64,000 nt of DNA. It comes from Fuerstiella sp. GTDB taxonomy: Bacteria; Planctomycetota; Planctomycetia; Planctomycetales; Planctomycetaceae. Made by a program: the position numbers and the translations under genes. Position 1 is the first letter of the stretch. Each line of letters starts with the position of its first letter. Where the stretch lies: positions 253,886 through 317,885 of the forward strand of contig JAKVAZ010000009.1 of the NCBI GenBank assembly GCA_022447225.1. Reading direction: 5' to 3'. The notes below the pieces were generated by a model. That model made no database searches. It worked only from the letters and a program-made list of their open reading frames with translations, and was not told the origin of the DNA. This document shows positions 55,344-64,000 of the stretch, piece by piece.

Positions 55344-57749
55344 ATGGAATACGTTTCGAAAACAGAAGCGACTCAGTTCCTGATCGCTGTTGCGGCGTTC
55401 GTCTGTTGCCTGGCACCAGGTCCCGCGGAATCTGCGGAGACTCTGAACTTCAGTCGAGACGTTCGCCCATTACTGTCGGATCACTGTTTTTCCTGTCATG
55501 GGCCGGATGAGGAACAGCGAATGGCCGATCTGCGTCTGGATCAGTCTGAAGATTATTTTAAAGATCGTAACGGTCATCAGGTGTTGGATCCGGAGGATCC
55601 GACTCGCAGTACATTGCTGGAAAGAATCACAGCAAAAGACCCGGACGTCCGCATGCCGCCGCCCGATGCCAACAAGCCACTCTCCGAGGCAGAGACCGAC
55701 ATATTGCGACGCTGGATTATGTCCGGTGCACCAATGACCGAGCACTGGGCCTTTGTGCCACCAAAGAGACATGAAACTCCCGTTCCAAGCGACCGCGACT
55801 GGCCTGAAGGATGGATCGATGATTTTATTCTCCATCGACTGGAGTCTGAAGGCATTGGACCGTCTGCCGATGCCGATGTCGTGACCTTGATGCGAAGAAT
55901 ACATTTCGATCTCACCGGACTGCCACCCTCACCTGAAATCGTCAATCAGTATGCTGCGAAGCCCGGGCCGGAAGCCTACGAGCAGATTGTTGACGAACTG
56001 TTGGAATCCGACGCATCTGCCGAACGACTTGCCGTCTACTGGCTGGATCTCGTCCGCTATGCGGACACCGTAGGCTATCATGGCGATCAGGATCATCCGA
56101 TCTCACCGTACAGAGACTGGGTGATTGATGCGTTTGCTTCCAACATGCCGTTTGATCAGTTTACCAGGGAACAACTGGCAGGTGACCTGATTCCCGGTTC
56201 GACCACCGACCAAAAAATCGCATCCGGCTACAACCGACTCCTGCAGACTTCGCACGAAGGTGGAGTCCAGCCTGAAGAATACCTGTCAATTTATGCGGCA
56301 GATCGAATTCGTAATTTGTCAGCCGTGTGGATGGGCGCCACGGTTGGTTGCGCACAATGCCACGACCACAAGTACGATCCGTACAAGACTCGGGATTTCT
56401 ATTCTCTGGTGGCTTTTTTCGCTGACCTCGATGAGGACCAGCACTTTCATGACGGTAACAACCGCTTACCAACAAAGCGTGCTCCGGAACTCGTCGTCCT
56501 GTCAAAGCGGGAACGCAGCCGACTGGCTGCACTTGAAGAGAACTTGCGTCAGGTCGAATCTCAACTCGTCAGCCACAGGAATGATCGAAGGCTGTTGGAT
56601 TTAAAACAGAGACATTCGAAGTCGATCAGACAATTGAACGAGTCTAAACGTCGTACGATGATCAGCCTTGCAAAAGAACCTCGAACAATTCGCGTCCTGC
56701 CGCGAGGGAACTGGCTGGACGACACTGGTGAAATCGTTGACCCGGCCGTTCCGGAATTTTTGGGAACGGTTAACTCTGCTGCAGGCAATCGGGCGACGCG
56801 ACTGGACCTGGCTAACTGGCTCACGGATCCTGCACAGGGCACTGGTCAGCTGACAGCACGAGTGTTCGTCAATCGATTCTGGCATCTGCTGTTTGGACGG
56901 GGACTGGCCGCATCACTGGACGACTTTGGAGGCCAGGGAACACCCCCGGACCACCCTGAACTGCTGGACAGGCTGGCGTTTGAATTTGTTGACAGCAAAT
57001 GGGATGTCAGACACATGCTGAAGCAGATCGTGATGAGTCATACCTATCGGCAATCTTCAAAATGGACGTCACTGTTGCAGCAGCGGGACCCGGAAAATCG
57101 GCTACTCGCTCGACAAGCCTCCATGCGACTGCCCGCTGAAATGATTCGTGACAATGCGCTGTACGTTGCAGGATTGCTTGTGCGTGATGTGGGTGGACCA
57201 AGTGCTCGTCCCTATCAGCCGGACGGATACTATCGACATCTGAATTTTCCAAAGCGCACCTACTCACATCACGATGATGAACGCCAGTGGAGACGTGGCG
57301 TATACGTTCACTGGCAACGGCAGTTTCTGCATCCAATGCTTAAGGCATTCGATGCACCCAGCAGAGAAGAATGCACTGCTCAACGGCCCAAAAGTAATAC
57401 TCCGTTAGCCGCGCTCACACTACTAAACGACCCGACGTTTGTTGAAGCAGCTGGCGCATTTGCAACCAGAATACTGATTGAGAATCCAACATCCAACACC
57501 TCGGATCGTTTGCGATTTGCAATGCTCAATGCGTTAAACCGCGCACCGGATACCACGGAAATCCAGCTACTTACCGAACTGCTGAAGCAGTCTCAGAATT
57601 CCTTTCGGCAGTCGGGCAATCGGGCAGATCAGTTGATCTCTGCCGGGCTCAGCCTGCCACCACCGGACATCGACGCAAAAGAACTGGCTGCATGGACGAT
57701 GGTCGCACGTGCCATTCTGAATCTCGATGAATTGATTACTCGAAACTGA
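55344..57749 (+). CDS. Exported cytochrome-like protein with DUF1549 and DUF1553 domains (second copy)
   Basis: 801 residues. A signal peptide (FLIAVAAFVCCLAPGPAESA) leads into a PSCyt1-type cytochrome domain with CFSCHG (C48, C51, H52). DUF1549 follows, with the second haem motif CAQCHDHKYDP (C336, C339, H340), and DUF1553 ends the protein (LTARVFVNRFWHLLFGRGLA and related). Unlike the copy at 37922, it has no Ig-like domains and its first haem motif is canonical. It stands directly before the DUF1501 gene, the most common planctomycete pairing. The start ATG 55344 was chosen for its signal peptide; the open frame upstream overlaps the DUF1559 gene. Confidence 0.93.
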   Translation: MEYVSKTEATQFLIAVAAFVCCLAPGPAESAETLNFSRDVRPLLSDHCFSCHGPDEEQRMADLRLDQSEDYFKDRNGHQVLDPEDPTRSTLLERITAKDPDVRMPPPDANKPLSEAETDILRRWIMSGAPMTEHWAFVPPKRHETPVPSDRDWPEGWIDDFILHRLESEGIGPSADADVVTLMRRIHFDLTGLPPSPEIVNQYAAKPGPEAYEQIVDELLESDASAERLAVYWLDLVRYADTVGYHGDQDHPISPYRDWVIDAFASNMPFDQFTREQLAGDLIPGSTTDQKIASGYNRLLQTSHEGGVQPEEYLSIYAADRIRNLSAVWMGATVGCAQCHDHKYDPYKTRDFYSLVAFFADLDEDQHFHDGNNRLPTKRAPELVVLSKRERSRLAALEENLRQVESQLVSHRNDRRLLDLKQRHSKSIRQLNESKRRTMISLAKEPRTIRVLPRGNWLDDTGEIVDPAVPEFLGTVNSAAGNRATRLDLANWLTDPAQGTGQLTARVFVNRFWHLLFGRGLAASLDDFGGQGTPPDHPELLDRLAFEFVDSKWDVRHMLKQIVMSHTYRQSSKWTSLLQQRDPENRLLARQASMRLPAEMIRDNALYVAGLLVRDVGGPSARPYQPDGYYRHLNFPKRTYSHHDDERQWRRGVYVHWQRQFLHPMLKAFDAPSREECTAQRPKSNTPLAALTLLNDPTFVEAAGAFATRILIENPTSNTSDRLRFAMLNALNRAPDTTEIQLLTELLKQSQNSFRQSGNRADQLISAGLSLPPPDIDAKELAAWTMVARAILNLDELITRN

Positions 57750-57829
57750 ACCTCAAACACAGTCTGATTCGCATGTCGGCAGGTGGGCTCCGCATGAAAT
57801 CAGGCGATTGACGTTTTGAATCCACCACA

Positions 57830-59272
57830 ATGAAACGAATGACACCACATTCGGCGTTCGCGACACAGGTCCGGCGTCGTACATTTCTGGGCCGATCAGG
57901 CATCAGCGTCGGCGGTGCAGCGTTGGCCGCTCTGGAGACAGCAGACGGCAGATCTCCCGTTACAACATTAAATTCCGGACTGCCGGAGATGCCTCAATTG
58001 TTGCCAAAAGCCAAGAGAGTCATCTTTCTGTGTATGGCAGGCGGACCGTCACATCTGGAAACATTCGATCACAAACCGAAACTGGCATCAATGGATGGCC
58101 AGCCCATGCCATCGTCGTTCACGGATGGACAACCGATCGCACAGTTACAGGGCAAGGAACTCAGGTGCCAGGGCCCGCTGACTCGATTCAAACCCTGTGG
58201 CAGTAACGGCATCATGATCAGCAACTTCCTGCCATGGCATCAAAAAATGGCGGACGACATTTGTGTGGTCCGTTCCATGGTGACCGAGCAGATCAATCAT
58301 GACCCTGCTCACACTTTCATGAACACCGGGACTGCAATCAGTGGCCGACCGTCGATGGGATCATGGATAAACTACGGACTCGGCAGTGAATCACAGAATC
58401 TGCCAGGTTTTGTGGTGATGACAAGTGTTGGTGGCCGAAATCCTCAACCTATTGCCTCCCGTCAGTGGTCCAGTGGTTTTCTTCCGGGTCGGTACCAGGG
58501 AATTGAATTCAATGCTACCGGTACTCCGGTACACTATCTGGACTCGCCAGCGGGAGTGACGGTCGACAGCCAGCGATCACTGATCGACACCGTTCGAAAA
58601 ATGAACCGGTATCACAGTCGGCAGAACAGGAATCCGGCAGTAGAAACTCGAATTGCAGCCTATGAAATGGCCTTTCGGATGCAGATGTCGGTGCCGGAAC
58701 TTCTGGATATGTCGAGTGAGCCACAACATATTCTTGACCTGTACGGTGCCACACCCGGAGATGGTTCTTATGCGTCCAATTGTCTGCTGGCAAGAAGGCT
58801 TGCGGAAAGAGGTGTTCGCTTCATTCACCTGTATCACCGTGGCTGGGACCACCATGGAGGATTGGTGAAATACATGAATACCTGTTGCGGGCTGACCGAT
58901 CGACCCACATGGGCTCTGGTCCAGGATCTCCGTCAACGAGGAATGCTGGAAGATACGCTGATCATCTGGGGCGGAGAATTTGGTCGCACTCCGATGTTCC
59001 AGGGAAAAGGCGGCGCGGGACGAGATCACCACATCAAGGGATTCTCCATGTGGATGGCGGGTGGTGGAATCAAACGCGGCATCACCTACGGCAACACAGA
59101 TGAGCTGGGATACAATTCCGTGGAGAACATCGTTCATGTCCGTGACCTGCATGCCACCATGCTTCACCTGCTCGGAATTGATCACAACCGTTTTTCAGTG
59201 AAATATCAAGGTCTGGACATGCGGTTAACGGGAGTCGAAAATGCTGGTGTGGTGAAGGGGATTCTGCGCTGA
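57830..59272 (+). CDS. Tat-exported DUF1501 protein
   Basis: 480 residues of the DUF1501 family, related to the sulfatase/alkaline-phosphatase fold. The N-terminus bears a twin-arginine signal (RRRTFLGRSG, residues 15-24), so it is exported folded, probably with a bound metal. Family blocks are VIFLCMAGGPSHLETFDHKP, HTFMNTGTAISGRPS and WGGEFGRTPMFQGKGG with GRDHHIKGFSMWMAGGG. Metal-type histidines and aspartates are kept. It is encoded 80 bases after its DUF1549/DUF1553 partner and very probably works with it; the substrate is unknown, with sulfated or complex glycans a common speculation. Confidence 0.93.
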   Translation: MKRMTPHSAFATQVRRRTFLGRSGISVGGAALAALETADGRSPVTTLNSGLPEMPQLLPKAKRVIFLCMAGGPSHLETFDHKPKLASMDGQPMPSSFTDGQPIAQLQGKELRCQGPLTRFKPCGSNGIMISNFLPWHQKMADDICVVRSMVTEQINHDPAHTFMNTGTAISGRPSMGSWINYGLGSESQNLPGFVVMTSVGGRNPQPIASRQWSSGFLPGRYQGIEFNATGTPVHYLDSPAGVTVDSQRSLIDTVRKMNRYHSRQNRNPAVETRIAAYEMAFRMQMSVPELLDMSSEPQHILDLYGATPGDGSYASNCLLARRLAERGVRFIHLYHRGWDHHGGLVKYMNTCCGLTDRPTWALVQDLRQRGMLEDTLIIWGGEFGRTPMFQGKGGAGRDHHIKGFSMWMAGGGIKRGITYGNTDELGYNSVENIVHVRDLHATMLHLLGIDHNRFSVKYQGLDMRLTGVENAGVVKGILR

Positions 59273-59885
59273 CTTCCGGCGAACATGTGGCAAACAAATG
59301 TCCATAAAAACACCCTCGTCAGACCAAACGTAACACGTAAACGAAGCGTAATTTTTTATGCGTCTGCTCGACATCATCGGCCACTGCCGGACAATGTTAG
59401 AGTTCATGTACCTTTGAACTCAAAGCAGAATTTGAGGCGACTCTCATTCTGTTCACCAACCGCGGCACCGTCGCAGGTACGGACCCGCACAACAACTGTC
59501 GACAGCATCACATTGCCAATCCAACGCAACTGAGAGCCGATCCTCCTCTCGGAAAACATTAATGTGCGGAACAGGTCCCGTAGTCCGCGGTCGACTGCGT
59601 GCGGCCTCACTGAAACAGTTTCATACACCTCGTCTACGGGATCAGCTGATTGTCCTGCCACAGCACATGCCGTTGCTGCATTGTATCAACGATGAATTGA
59701 CGGCCGAAGAAACCACCGGGCCGGTTTCTCGGCCTCATTACTGAAAGCCAACCGGAGATCCCAATGCACGATCTGAAACGAAGGATCCTTTTGGCGAACG
59801 AATTTTGAGCGAAAACTATGTTCACATTCGAAGTTCTCCGACTGGACGGTCTGCATGTGGTCACGGACACCGTCGAAGTAAATGT
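59273..59885. other. Spacer after the DUF1501 gene
   Basis: 613 bases between two convergent genes. Several small open frames overlap here on both strands (for example 59404-59661 minus and 59562-59744 plus, the latter preceded by GGAAAA), but none resembles a protein I know. It might be the remnant of a decayed gene. No T-run terminator was found. Confidence 0.45.
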
Positions 59886-60395
59886 TCAGGTATTAGTTTT
59901 AGAGTCACAACTCAGCGGCACCATCTCCAGGATCCGATACCCTGCGTCGTCAAAGCCCATTTTCCTGTACGCCTCATTAGCAACTGCATTTTTTTGTTCC
60001 ACATACAATCGCAGACCGACAGCCTTTCCATCAGCATTGGCAGTATCCAGGGCACAACTCAGCAAACGGCTAAATACTGCCTGACAGCGAAACTCCCGCT
60101 GCACATAAACACTTTGAAGCCATAGCATCCAGCCGTTGCGCCAGTCACTCCATTCACGAGTGAGCATGAGCTGCCCGATGACTGAACCTTCGATTTCAGC
60201 AACAAAGTACTGGGCTTCCGGAAACAGTCGCATTCCCCGGGACACTCCTGCACGAAGCGTCTCCCGATCCAACGTCTTCTCTTCGGTTTCTTCAGCAAGA
60301 CGCAGATTGAAACAGACGATCGATTCCAGATCTCCTAAATCTGCTCTGCGAAAACGGAAGACAGCTGCAGAATCCGGGTCCGACATACATTGCAT
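59886..60395 (-). CDS. GNAT-family N-acetyltransferase
   Basis: 169 residues with the acetyl-CoA-dependent GNAT fold. Visible parts are the N-terminal FRFRRADLGDLESI, the central strand YFVAEIEGSVIGQLML, motif A LQSVYVQREFRCQAVFSRLL (in place of the common R/Q-x-x-G-x-G/A, here R-C-Q-A-V) and motif B GLRLYVEQKNAVANEAYRKMGF. The substrate is unknown. Start ATG 60395 or ATG 60386 is possible. The symporter-like gene upstream is on the same strand with 99 bases between. Confidence 0.85.
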   Translation of the reverse strand: MQCMSDPDSAAVFRFRRADLGDLESIVCFNLRLAEETEEKTLDRETLRAGVSRGMRLFPEAQYFVAEIEGSVIGQLMLTREWSDWRNGWMLWLQSVYVQREFRCQAVFSRLLSCALDTANADGKAVGLRLYVEQKNAVANEAYRKMGFDDAGYRILEMVPLSCDSKTNT

Positions 60396-60494
60396 TTCTT
60401 TGTAAAGGCTGGGGAAAAGCCGTTACCGAAAGTCACGCGGTGCGTCCACCTGCACTTCTTCACCCACACCCCAAACAACCTGCCGGTCAAGCGG

Positions 60495-61496
60495 TCACTC
60501 CACAGAATCTGTTCTTTCACCACGTTGCTGCAGTCGGCCGGCAATCCAAGTGTCTATGAACAGCTGTGAACCGTGAAACAGCAACATTGGAATGATCGAA
60601 AACGGCATTCCGGTTGCCTCCGACACCAGCAGGCCAACCGGAAGTGTCTTCTGACTGCCGGCCAGTACAATCGCCCGCCGATCACCCTCCGCGAACCCGA
60701 AGAGTCCGCTAAAGAGCCAGCCGGCACCGGCCGCCGCCAGATGCAGGACGATACAACTGCCCCAGACAATCAGCAAGGCCTGATGGGGCAGGGCACCGCT
60801 CCCTCCGAAGTCAATTTTCTGGCCTCCCTTGAATGAAGAAATAAAGACCAGCGAAAGGATGATCACCTGTGCAGAGCCGCTGATCATAGTCCTTTTGCGA
60901 TCAACCCAGCTCCTGACGGTTCGGTCAGTCCGAACGACCTGCCCCAACAGTGCCGGCAGCAGTGCACCAAAGATCAGCAGAAGCATCATTCCGCCAAAAG
61001 ACACCGTATCCGATGTGTCTGCAGTCCCAAACATGACCCGCCCCACTTCCATCCACACTGGTATGAGCAAAAAGCAGAATCCATTTGTCACCAGTGTTAC
61101 AAGCAGGGAGACGGCATCATTGCCTTCCGCTTTACGGGTCCAGACAGAGGCAGCAGCCATGGTACAGGGGACACAGGCAGCAATTAACAGTCCCACTTTA
61201 AAATCGGGGGTCTGCTGCAGAGTCAACATGGGGAGACACAACAGCGGGACAAACAGCATATTAATGGAACAGGCTGTAATCACGGGGTACGGTCGGCGCA
61301 AAGACTGCATCAGCTTGCCGGTATCCAGTGTGACCGACATCAGAAACAGAATTGCCCCGGTGCATGCGGATGTGGGCAGATTCTCAATCAGCGTGGCCAG
61401 CCCGGGAATCAAATCGTGATGCCCCAGAACAATCCCCAACGGAATAAGTATCAGCAGCCAAACCAGAAACCAGTGCCGTTGAAAGAATGAAATCAT
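60495..61496 (-). CDS. Bile acid:sodium symporter-like transporter (SBF-like)
   Basis: 333 residues with about ten hydrophobic segments, matching the SBF-like (SLC10A7/YfeH) branch of the bile acid:sodium symporter superfamily. Recognisable points are WFLVWLLILIPLGIVLG near the start, TLDTGKLMQSLRRP, AACVPCTMAAASVWTRKA (crossover helix), IVLAGSQKTLPVG and PMLLFHGSQLFIDT. It probably exchanges an organic anion with sodium across the inner membrane; the substrate is unknown. ATG 61496 was chosen over TTG 61499. Confidence 0.88.
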   Translation of the reverse strand: MISFFQRHWFLVWLLILIPLGIVLGHHDLIPGLATLIENLPTSACTGAILFLMSVTLDTGKLMQSLRRPYPVITACSINMLFVPLLCLPMLTLQQTPDFKVGLLIAACVPCTMAAASVWTRKAEGNDAVSLLVTLVTNGFCFLLIPVWMEVGRVMFGTADTSDTVSFGGMMLLLIFGALLPALLGQVVRTDRTVRSWVDRKRTMISGSAQVIILSLVFISSFKGGQKIDFGGSGALPHQALLIVWGSCIVLHLAAAGAGWLFSGLFGFAEGDRRAIVLAGSQKTLPVGLLVSEATGMPFSIIPMLLFHGSQLFIDTWIAGRLQQRGERTDSVE

Positions 61497-61688
61497 CAAG
61501 TGGTTTCTGCAGCAAGGTTAAGCTTTTGGAGGGCACACAACGGACGAACCACTACCGAACAGCCCCGGGGAATATCAGAGCCGTTTTTCAGAACCCGCAT
61601 CGGGATGCACAGAACAGTGATTCGGCAGCACAATTAATTTAAACAAACCCGTGATTCATACCATCACACTTTAGTCAAACCGGGATCA

Positions 61689-64000
61689 TCACCGACTGGT
61701 CGACACTGTCTCGCCGGATGTTGCCCGAGGCAGAATCTCCAGCGCAACCGGCAGCGACGTGATCCCGTCAATGTTTGATTTCAGAAAGAAACGATGCTGC
61801 CCAGGCGAGACAACCGGAGAGGCCGCGATAAAGAACTCACGTTCGTTTGTACCGGCAGGAATCAACAGGCCACTGAGTCCGGTGTTCGCAATGTAAACTC
61901 CGTATGGCAGGCCCCGGCCTGCATCTTCTTTGCCAAAAGAAACAATACCGTCTGTTTCCGCACGCTCAAGGTGGATGAATGCACGGATGGTCTCCCCTGG
62001 CCGAATTTGCAACTGCATGAAGGAGTTTTCAGACGTACGTCGACCACTCTCTGATTCAACATGAACGAAAATTTTAGATGAATCCAGGAGTTTGAGTTCA
62101 TCAAGACCGGTAAGCGTCTGTGTCACCTCCTCGTCGTGAATCTTTGCGGTCGCTATGAACCGAATCGCTTTCAGCTGATCGGCGGTCGGCATCGTGGCCC
62201 CCCGCCTGGCAAACAGACTGACACGGGCTCTGAGCTGATTTTCTTCGATAACGGCTGGTCCGGACAGGGCAAACCCCGGTGGCAAATCATATCCTCGAAT
62301 CGTGATCGCCCCGGAAAACCCCTCAACTCTCTCTGCGTTGAACTCCAGTTCTCTCCCGGTACCGGCAGCCAGTTCCAGTTTACGCGTGTTGAGAGTAACA
62401 TGAAAATCGGGTTGCGGTGAACGGATTTCCAGTTGGTAGGAATAGTCCGCTCCCTGGAAACCACGTGCATCCGTCACACGAGCAGTCCACTGACCATCGA
62501 CCGGCGCCGTAAAGAACAACCGTGAATCGCTGCCTTTCACACGCTGCGAATCGTCGTCGTTTCGGTAGTAGATCGGAAAGACCGGAAGGCCGTTGGGAGT
62601 GATCTCCGACCGGGGGTCTCGAGGGACAACAATATAGCAGGGCGCCAGCAACGCATGAGAAGTGGGCGTGGTATCAAACCAACTGTGTCTCGCTCCAAAT
62701 CCTGGATAAACACGGAAACCGGAATCGGGCCCTCGTGGATAGTGCCATAGACGAACAACCTCGCCATTGGCATACAAAAACTCGTTTAATTCCATTTCCT
62801 GCCAGTAAAACAATCGAAAATCGTTGGAAGTATCCGAATCTTTTCCTCGAAAAGTAAACCAGGAATCCCGCAGTGCCTGAAGATTTGTTCGCAGGACCGG
62901 CTGTCCGGACGCACTCAGAACTTCGACCACTGAATCCAGTGGAGAATCATTGCCAGCGGCAGTAACGTCCAGCAAAACGGCTTGACCGGCCTTGGCTGAA
63001 AACCGAAAACAATCGCTGTCGGCATCTCCTTCCCGATCGATGGTTCCCCGAACCCGAACCGGCAGTGTAACCGGTTGTGCATTATCAGCCGTATCGTTGG
63101 CTTCCACCTCCTGAATCTCCACAGGTTCCCTTGGCACATCCATCACGGACAACGCAACAGTCTGCCGATTGACCTCAGATGAAGCAGGAGCGGAGTCCGG
63201 TACCGAATACAGCTTCCACGAACCGTCAATCCGAGTGATCAGAAGTTGCTGATCACTCAGAAACGTCACCGACGTCACCAAGCTATCCTGTTCCGGAAAA
63301 GTCGCCAGCTGCGTAAACGGATGAAGTGACCAGAGCCGCAGGGACCCGTCTTCGGCCGCTGTAACAAGTCGATCACCGCTGTTGGACAGTGTCAGCGAAG
63401 TAATCGTCTGTTCGTGTCCGAATGTTGAACTTTGCAGTGGATTGATTCGTACCGTATTCAGCGAAACCAGTGACCAAACACGAATACGATTGTCTGCCCC
63501 CGCTGCCACGATTCGTCGACCATCCGGAGTAACGGCCACACAATATTGTTCCGACTGCGGCTGGCTCAGCGTATCCATCCGTTCGCCGGACTGAACATTC
63601 CACACCTTGACAGTGGCATCCGCACTCGCACTACACAACACCTGTCCGGAAGGATCGAAACTCAAGTCGAACACACTGCCATTGTGGCCAGTCAGAGTCC
63701 GCAGCACTGTGCCGGTTTCCACATCGTGAATCAGAATCCGCCGATCATATCCAGCGGTTGCCAGTCGGGAGTTCCCGGCATCAAGTACAGCAGAATACAC
63801 GGCATCCGCATGTCCCGAAAATCGACGAATGACCTGACCGTCTTCCGCCCCCAGCAGAACGGCCTGCCCATCCACGCCCGGTGTCCCGCAGGCAGCAACG
63901 ACCCACCGACCGTCGGAAGAGATATTAAGTCGCGTGACCTTTCCGAACTCCCCGAGAGTCGTCCAGACAGATGTATGGTCGGCGGGATTGATTCGTTCAA
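61689..64000 (-). CDS. WD40/PPC protein, 5' end beyond the window
   Basis: A partial gene: the reading frame is open to the last base, so the N-terminus (the start of a WD40 propeller) is missing. Within the window, WD40 blades run from 64000 down to about 63170 (for example VTRLNISSDGRWVVAACG, RLATAGYDRRILIHDVETG, LCSASADATVKVWNVQSGE and VVAAGADNRIRVWSL). A PPC domain follows (EVEANDTADNAQPV, about 63110-62860) and then beta-rich segments to the stop at 61689. An internal GTG at 63875 could be mistaken for the start, but the blade pattern continues through it. No catalytic motif was seen. It combines in one chain the PPC and WD40 parts carried by two adjacent genes at 40.5-46.3 kb. Confidence 0.9.
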   Translation of the reverse strand, partial: ERINPADHTSVWTTLGEFGKVTRLNISSDGRWVVAACGTPGVDGQAVLLGAEDGQVIRRFSGHADAVYSAVLDAGNSRLATAGYDRRILIHDVETGTVLRTLTGHNGSVFDLSFDPSGQVLCSASADATVKVWNVQSGERMDTLSQPQSEQYCVAVTPDGRRIVAAGADNRIRVWSLVSLNTVRINPLQSSTFGHEQTITSLTLSNSGDRLVTAAEDGSLRLWSLHPFTQLATFPEQDSLVTSVTFLSDQQLLITRIDGSWKLYSVPDSAPASSEVNRQTVALSVMDVPREPVEIQEVEANDTADNAQPVTLPVRVRGTIDREGDADSDCFRFSAKAGQAVLLDVTAAGNDSPLDSVVEVLSASGQPVLRTNLQALRDSWFTFRGKDSDTSNDFRLFYWQEMELNEFLYANGEVVRLWHYPRGPDSGFRVYPGFGARHSWFDTTPTSHALLAPCYIVVPRDPRSEITPNGLPVFPIYYRNDDDSQRVKGSDSRLFFTAPVDGQWTARVTDARGFQGADYSYQLEIRSPQPDFHVTLNTRKLELAAGTGRELEFNAERVEGFSGAITIRGYDLPPGFALSGPAVIEENQLRARVSLFARRGATMPTADQLKAIRFIATAKIHDEEVTQTLTGLDELKLLDSSKIFVHVESESGRRTSENSFMQLQIRPGETIRAFIHLERAETDGIVSFGKEDAGRGLPYGVYIANTGLSGLLIPAGTNEREFFIAASPVVSPGQHRFFLKSNIDGITSLPVALEILPRATSGETVSTSR

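Noticed and set aside
58577-59185. A 202-codon minus-strand open frame.
   Set aside because: Antisense to the DUF1501 gene and without protein-like features.
63731-63875. A start codon at 63875 for the WD40/PPC gene.
   Set aside because: The same frame stays open to base 64000 and continues the WD40 pattern upstream, so the gene is truncated by the window rather than starting there.

Overview
The window looks like a stretch of a Planctomycetota chromosome. The strongest evidence is lineage-typical protein families: two DUF1549/DUF1553 cytochrome-type proteins, a Tat-exported DUF1501 protein, a DUF1559 protein, PPC-domain and WD40 proteins with coiled coils, and PQQ-like propeller proteins, mixed with ordinary housekeeping genes. 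I see no rRNA, tRNA, CRISPR array, insertion sequence, phage or plasmid gene. Species cannot be fixed from the sequence alone.

Layout. 1-1.1 kb: a CAGA tetranucleotide microsatellite, then an N-acetylneuraminate-lyase-like gene. 1.4-11.8 kb (minus strand): a WecA-like/CapD-like membrane fusion, a LOG-family protein, a STAS protein, Smc with an enlarged hinge region, and a FlgI-like lipoprotein with HEAT-like repeats. 12.5-15.8 kb: a large membrane/TPR protein ending in a 15-bp tandem repeat. 15.8-19.0 kb (minus): a compact three-gene operon (radical SAM, chorismate-lyase-like, flavin-halogenase-like), the best candidate for an undescribed pathway. 19.1-21.6 kb (minus): an iron-type alcohol dehydrogenase and a PQQ-like propeller protein. 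21.9-28.2 kb: a complete five-gene oligopeptide-type ABC importer. 28.3-30.1 kb (minus): argH and queF. 30.2-33.8 kb: a GlnE-like enzyme with internal ACT-like domains. 34.1-37.6 kb: a small SHOCT-like membrane protein, clpX, and convergent ribBA behind a clear shared terminator. 37.9-46.3 kb: an operon of DUF1549/DUF1553, PPC/coiled-coil and cytochrome/WD40 proteins. 46.7-52.4 kb: a DEAD-box helicase, purE, a methyltransferase and a DUF4432 mutarotase-like gene. 52.8-59.3 kb: a DUF1559 fusion, a second DUF1549/DUF1553 gene and a DUF1501 gene. 59.9-64 kb (minus): a GNAT acetyltransferase, a bile-acid-symporter-like transporter and a WD40/PPC protein that runs off the window end.

How the genes fit together. 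The housekeeping genes (arginine, queuosine, riboflavin, purine, nitrogen control, chromosome segregation, protein quality control) are scattered singly rather than in classical operons. The exported cytochrome/DUF1549/DUF1553/DUF1501/PPC/WD40 genes form two co-directional blocks and probably act together outside the cytoplasmic membrane; their biochemistry is not established. The 15.8-19.0 kb operon pairs a probable 4-hydroxybenzoate-forming enzyme with an enzyme carrying the flavin-halogenase WxWxIP motif, suggesting a modified aromatic product.
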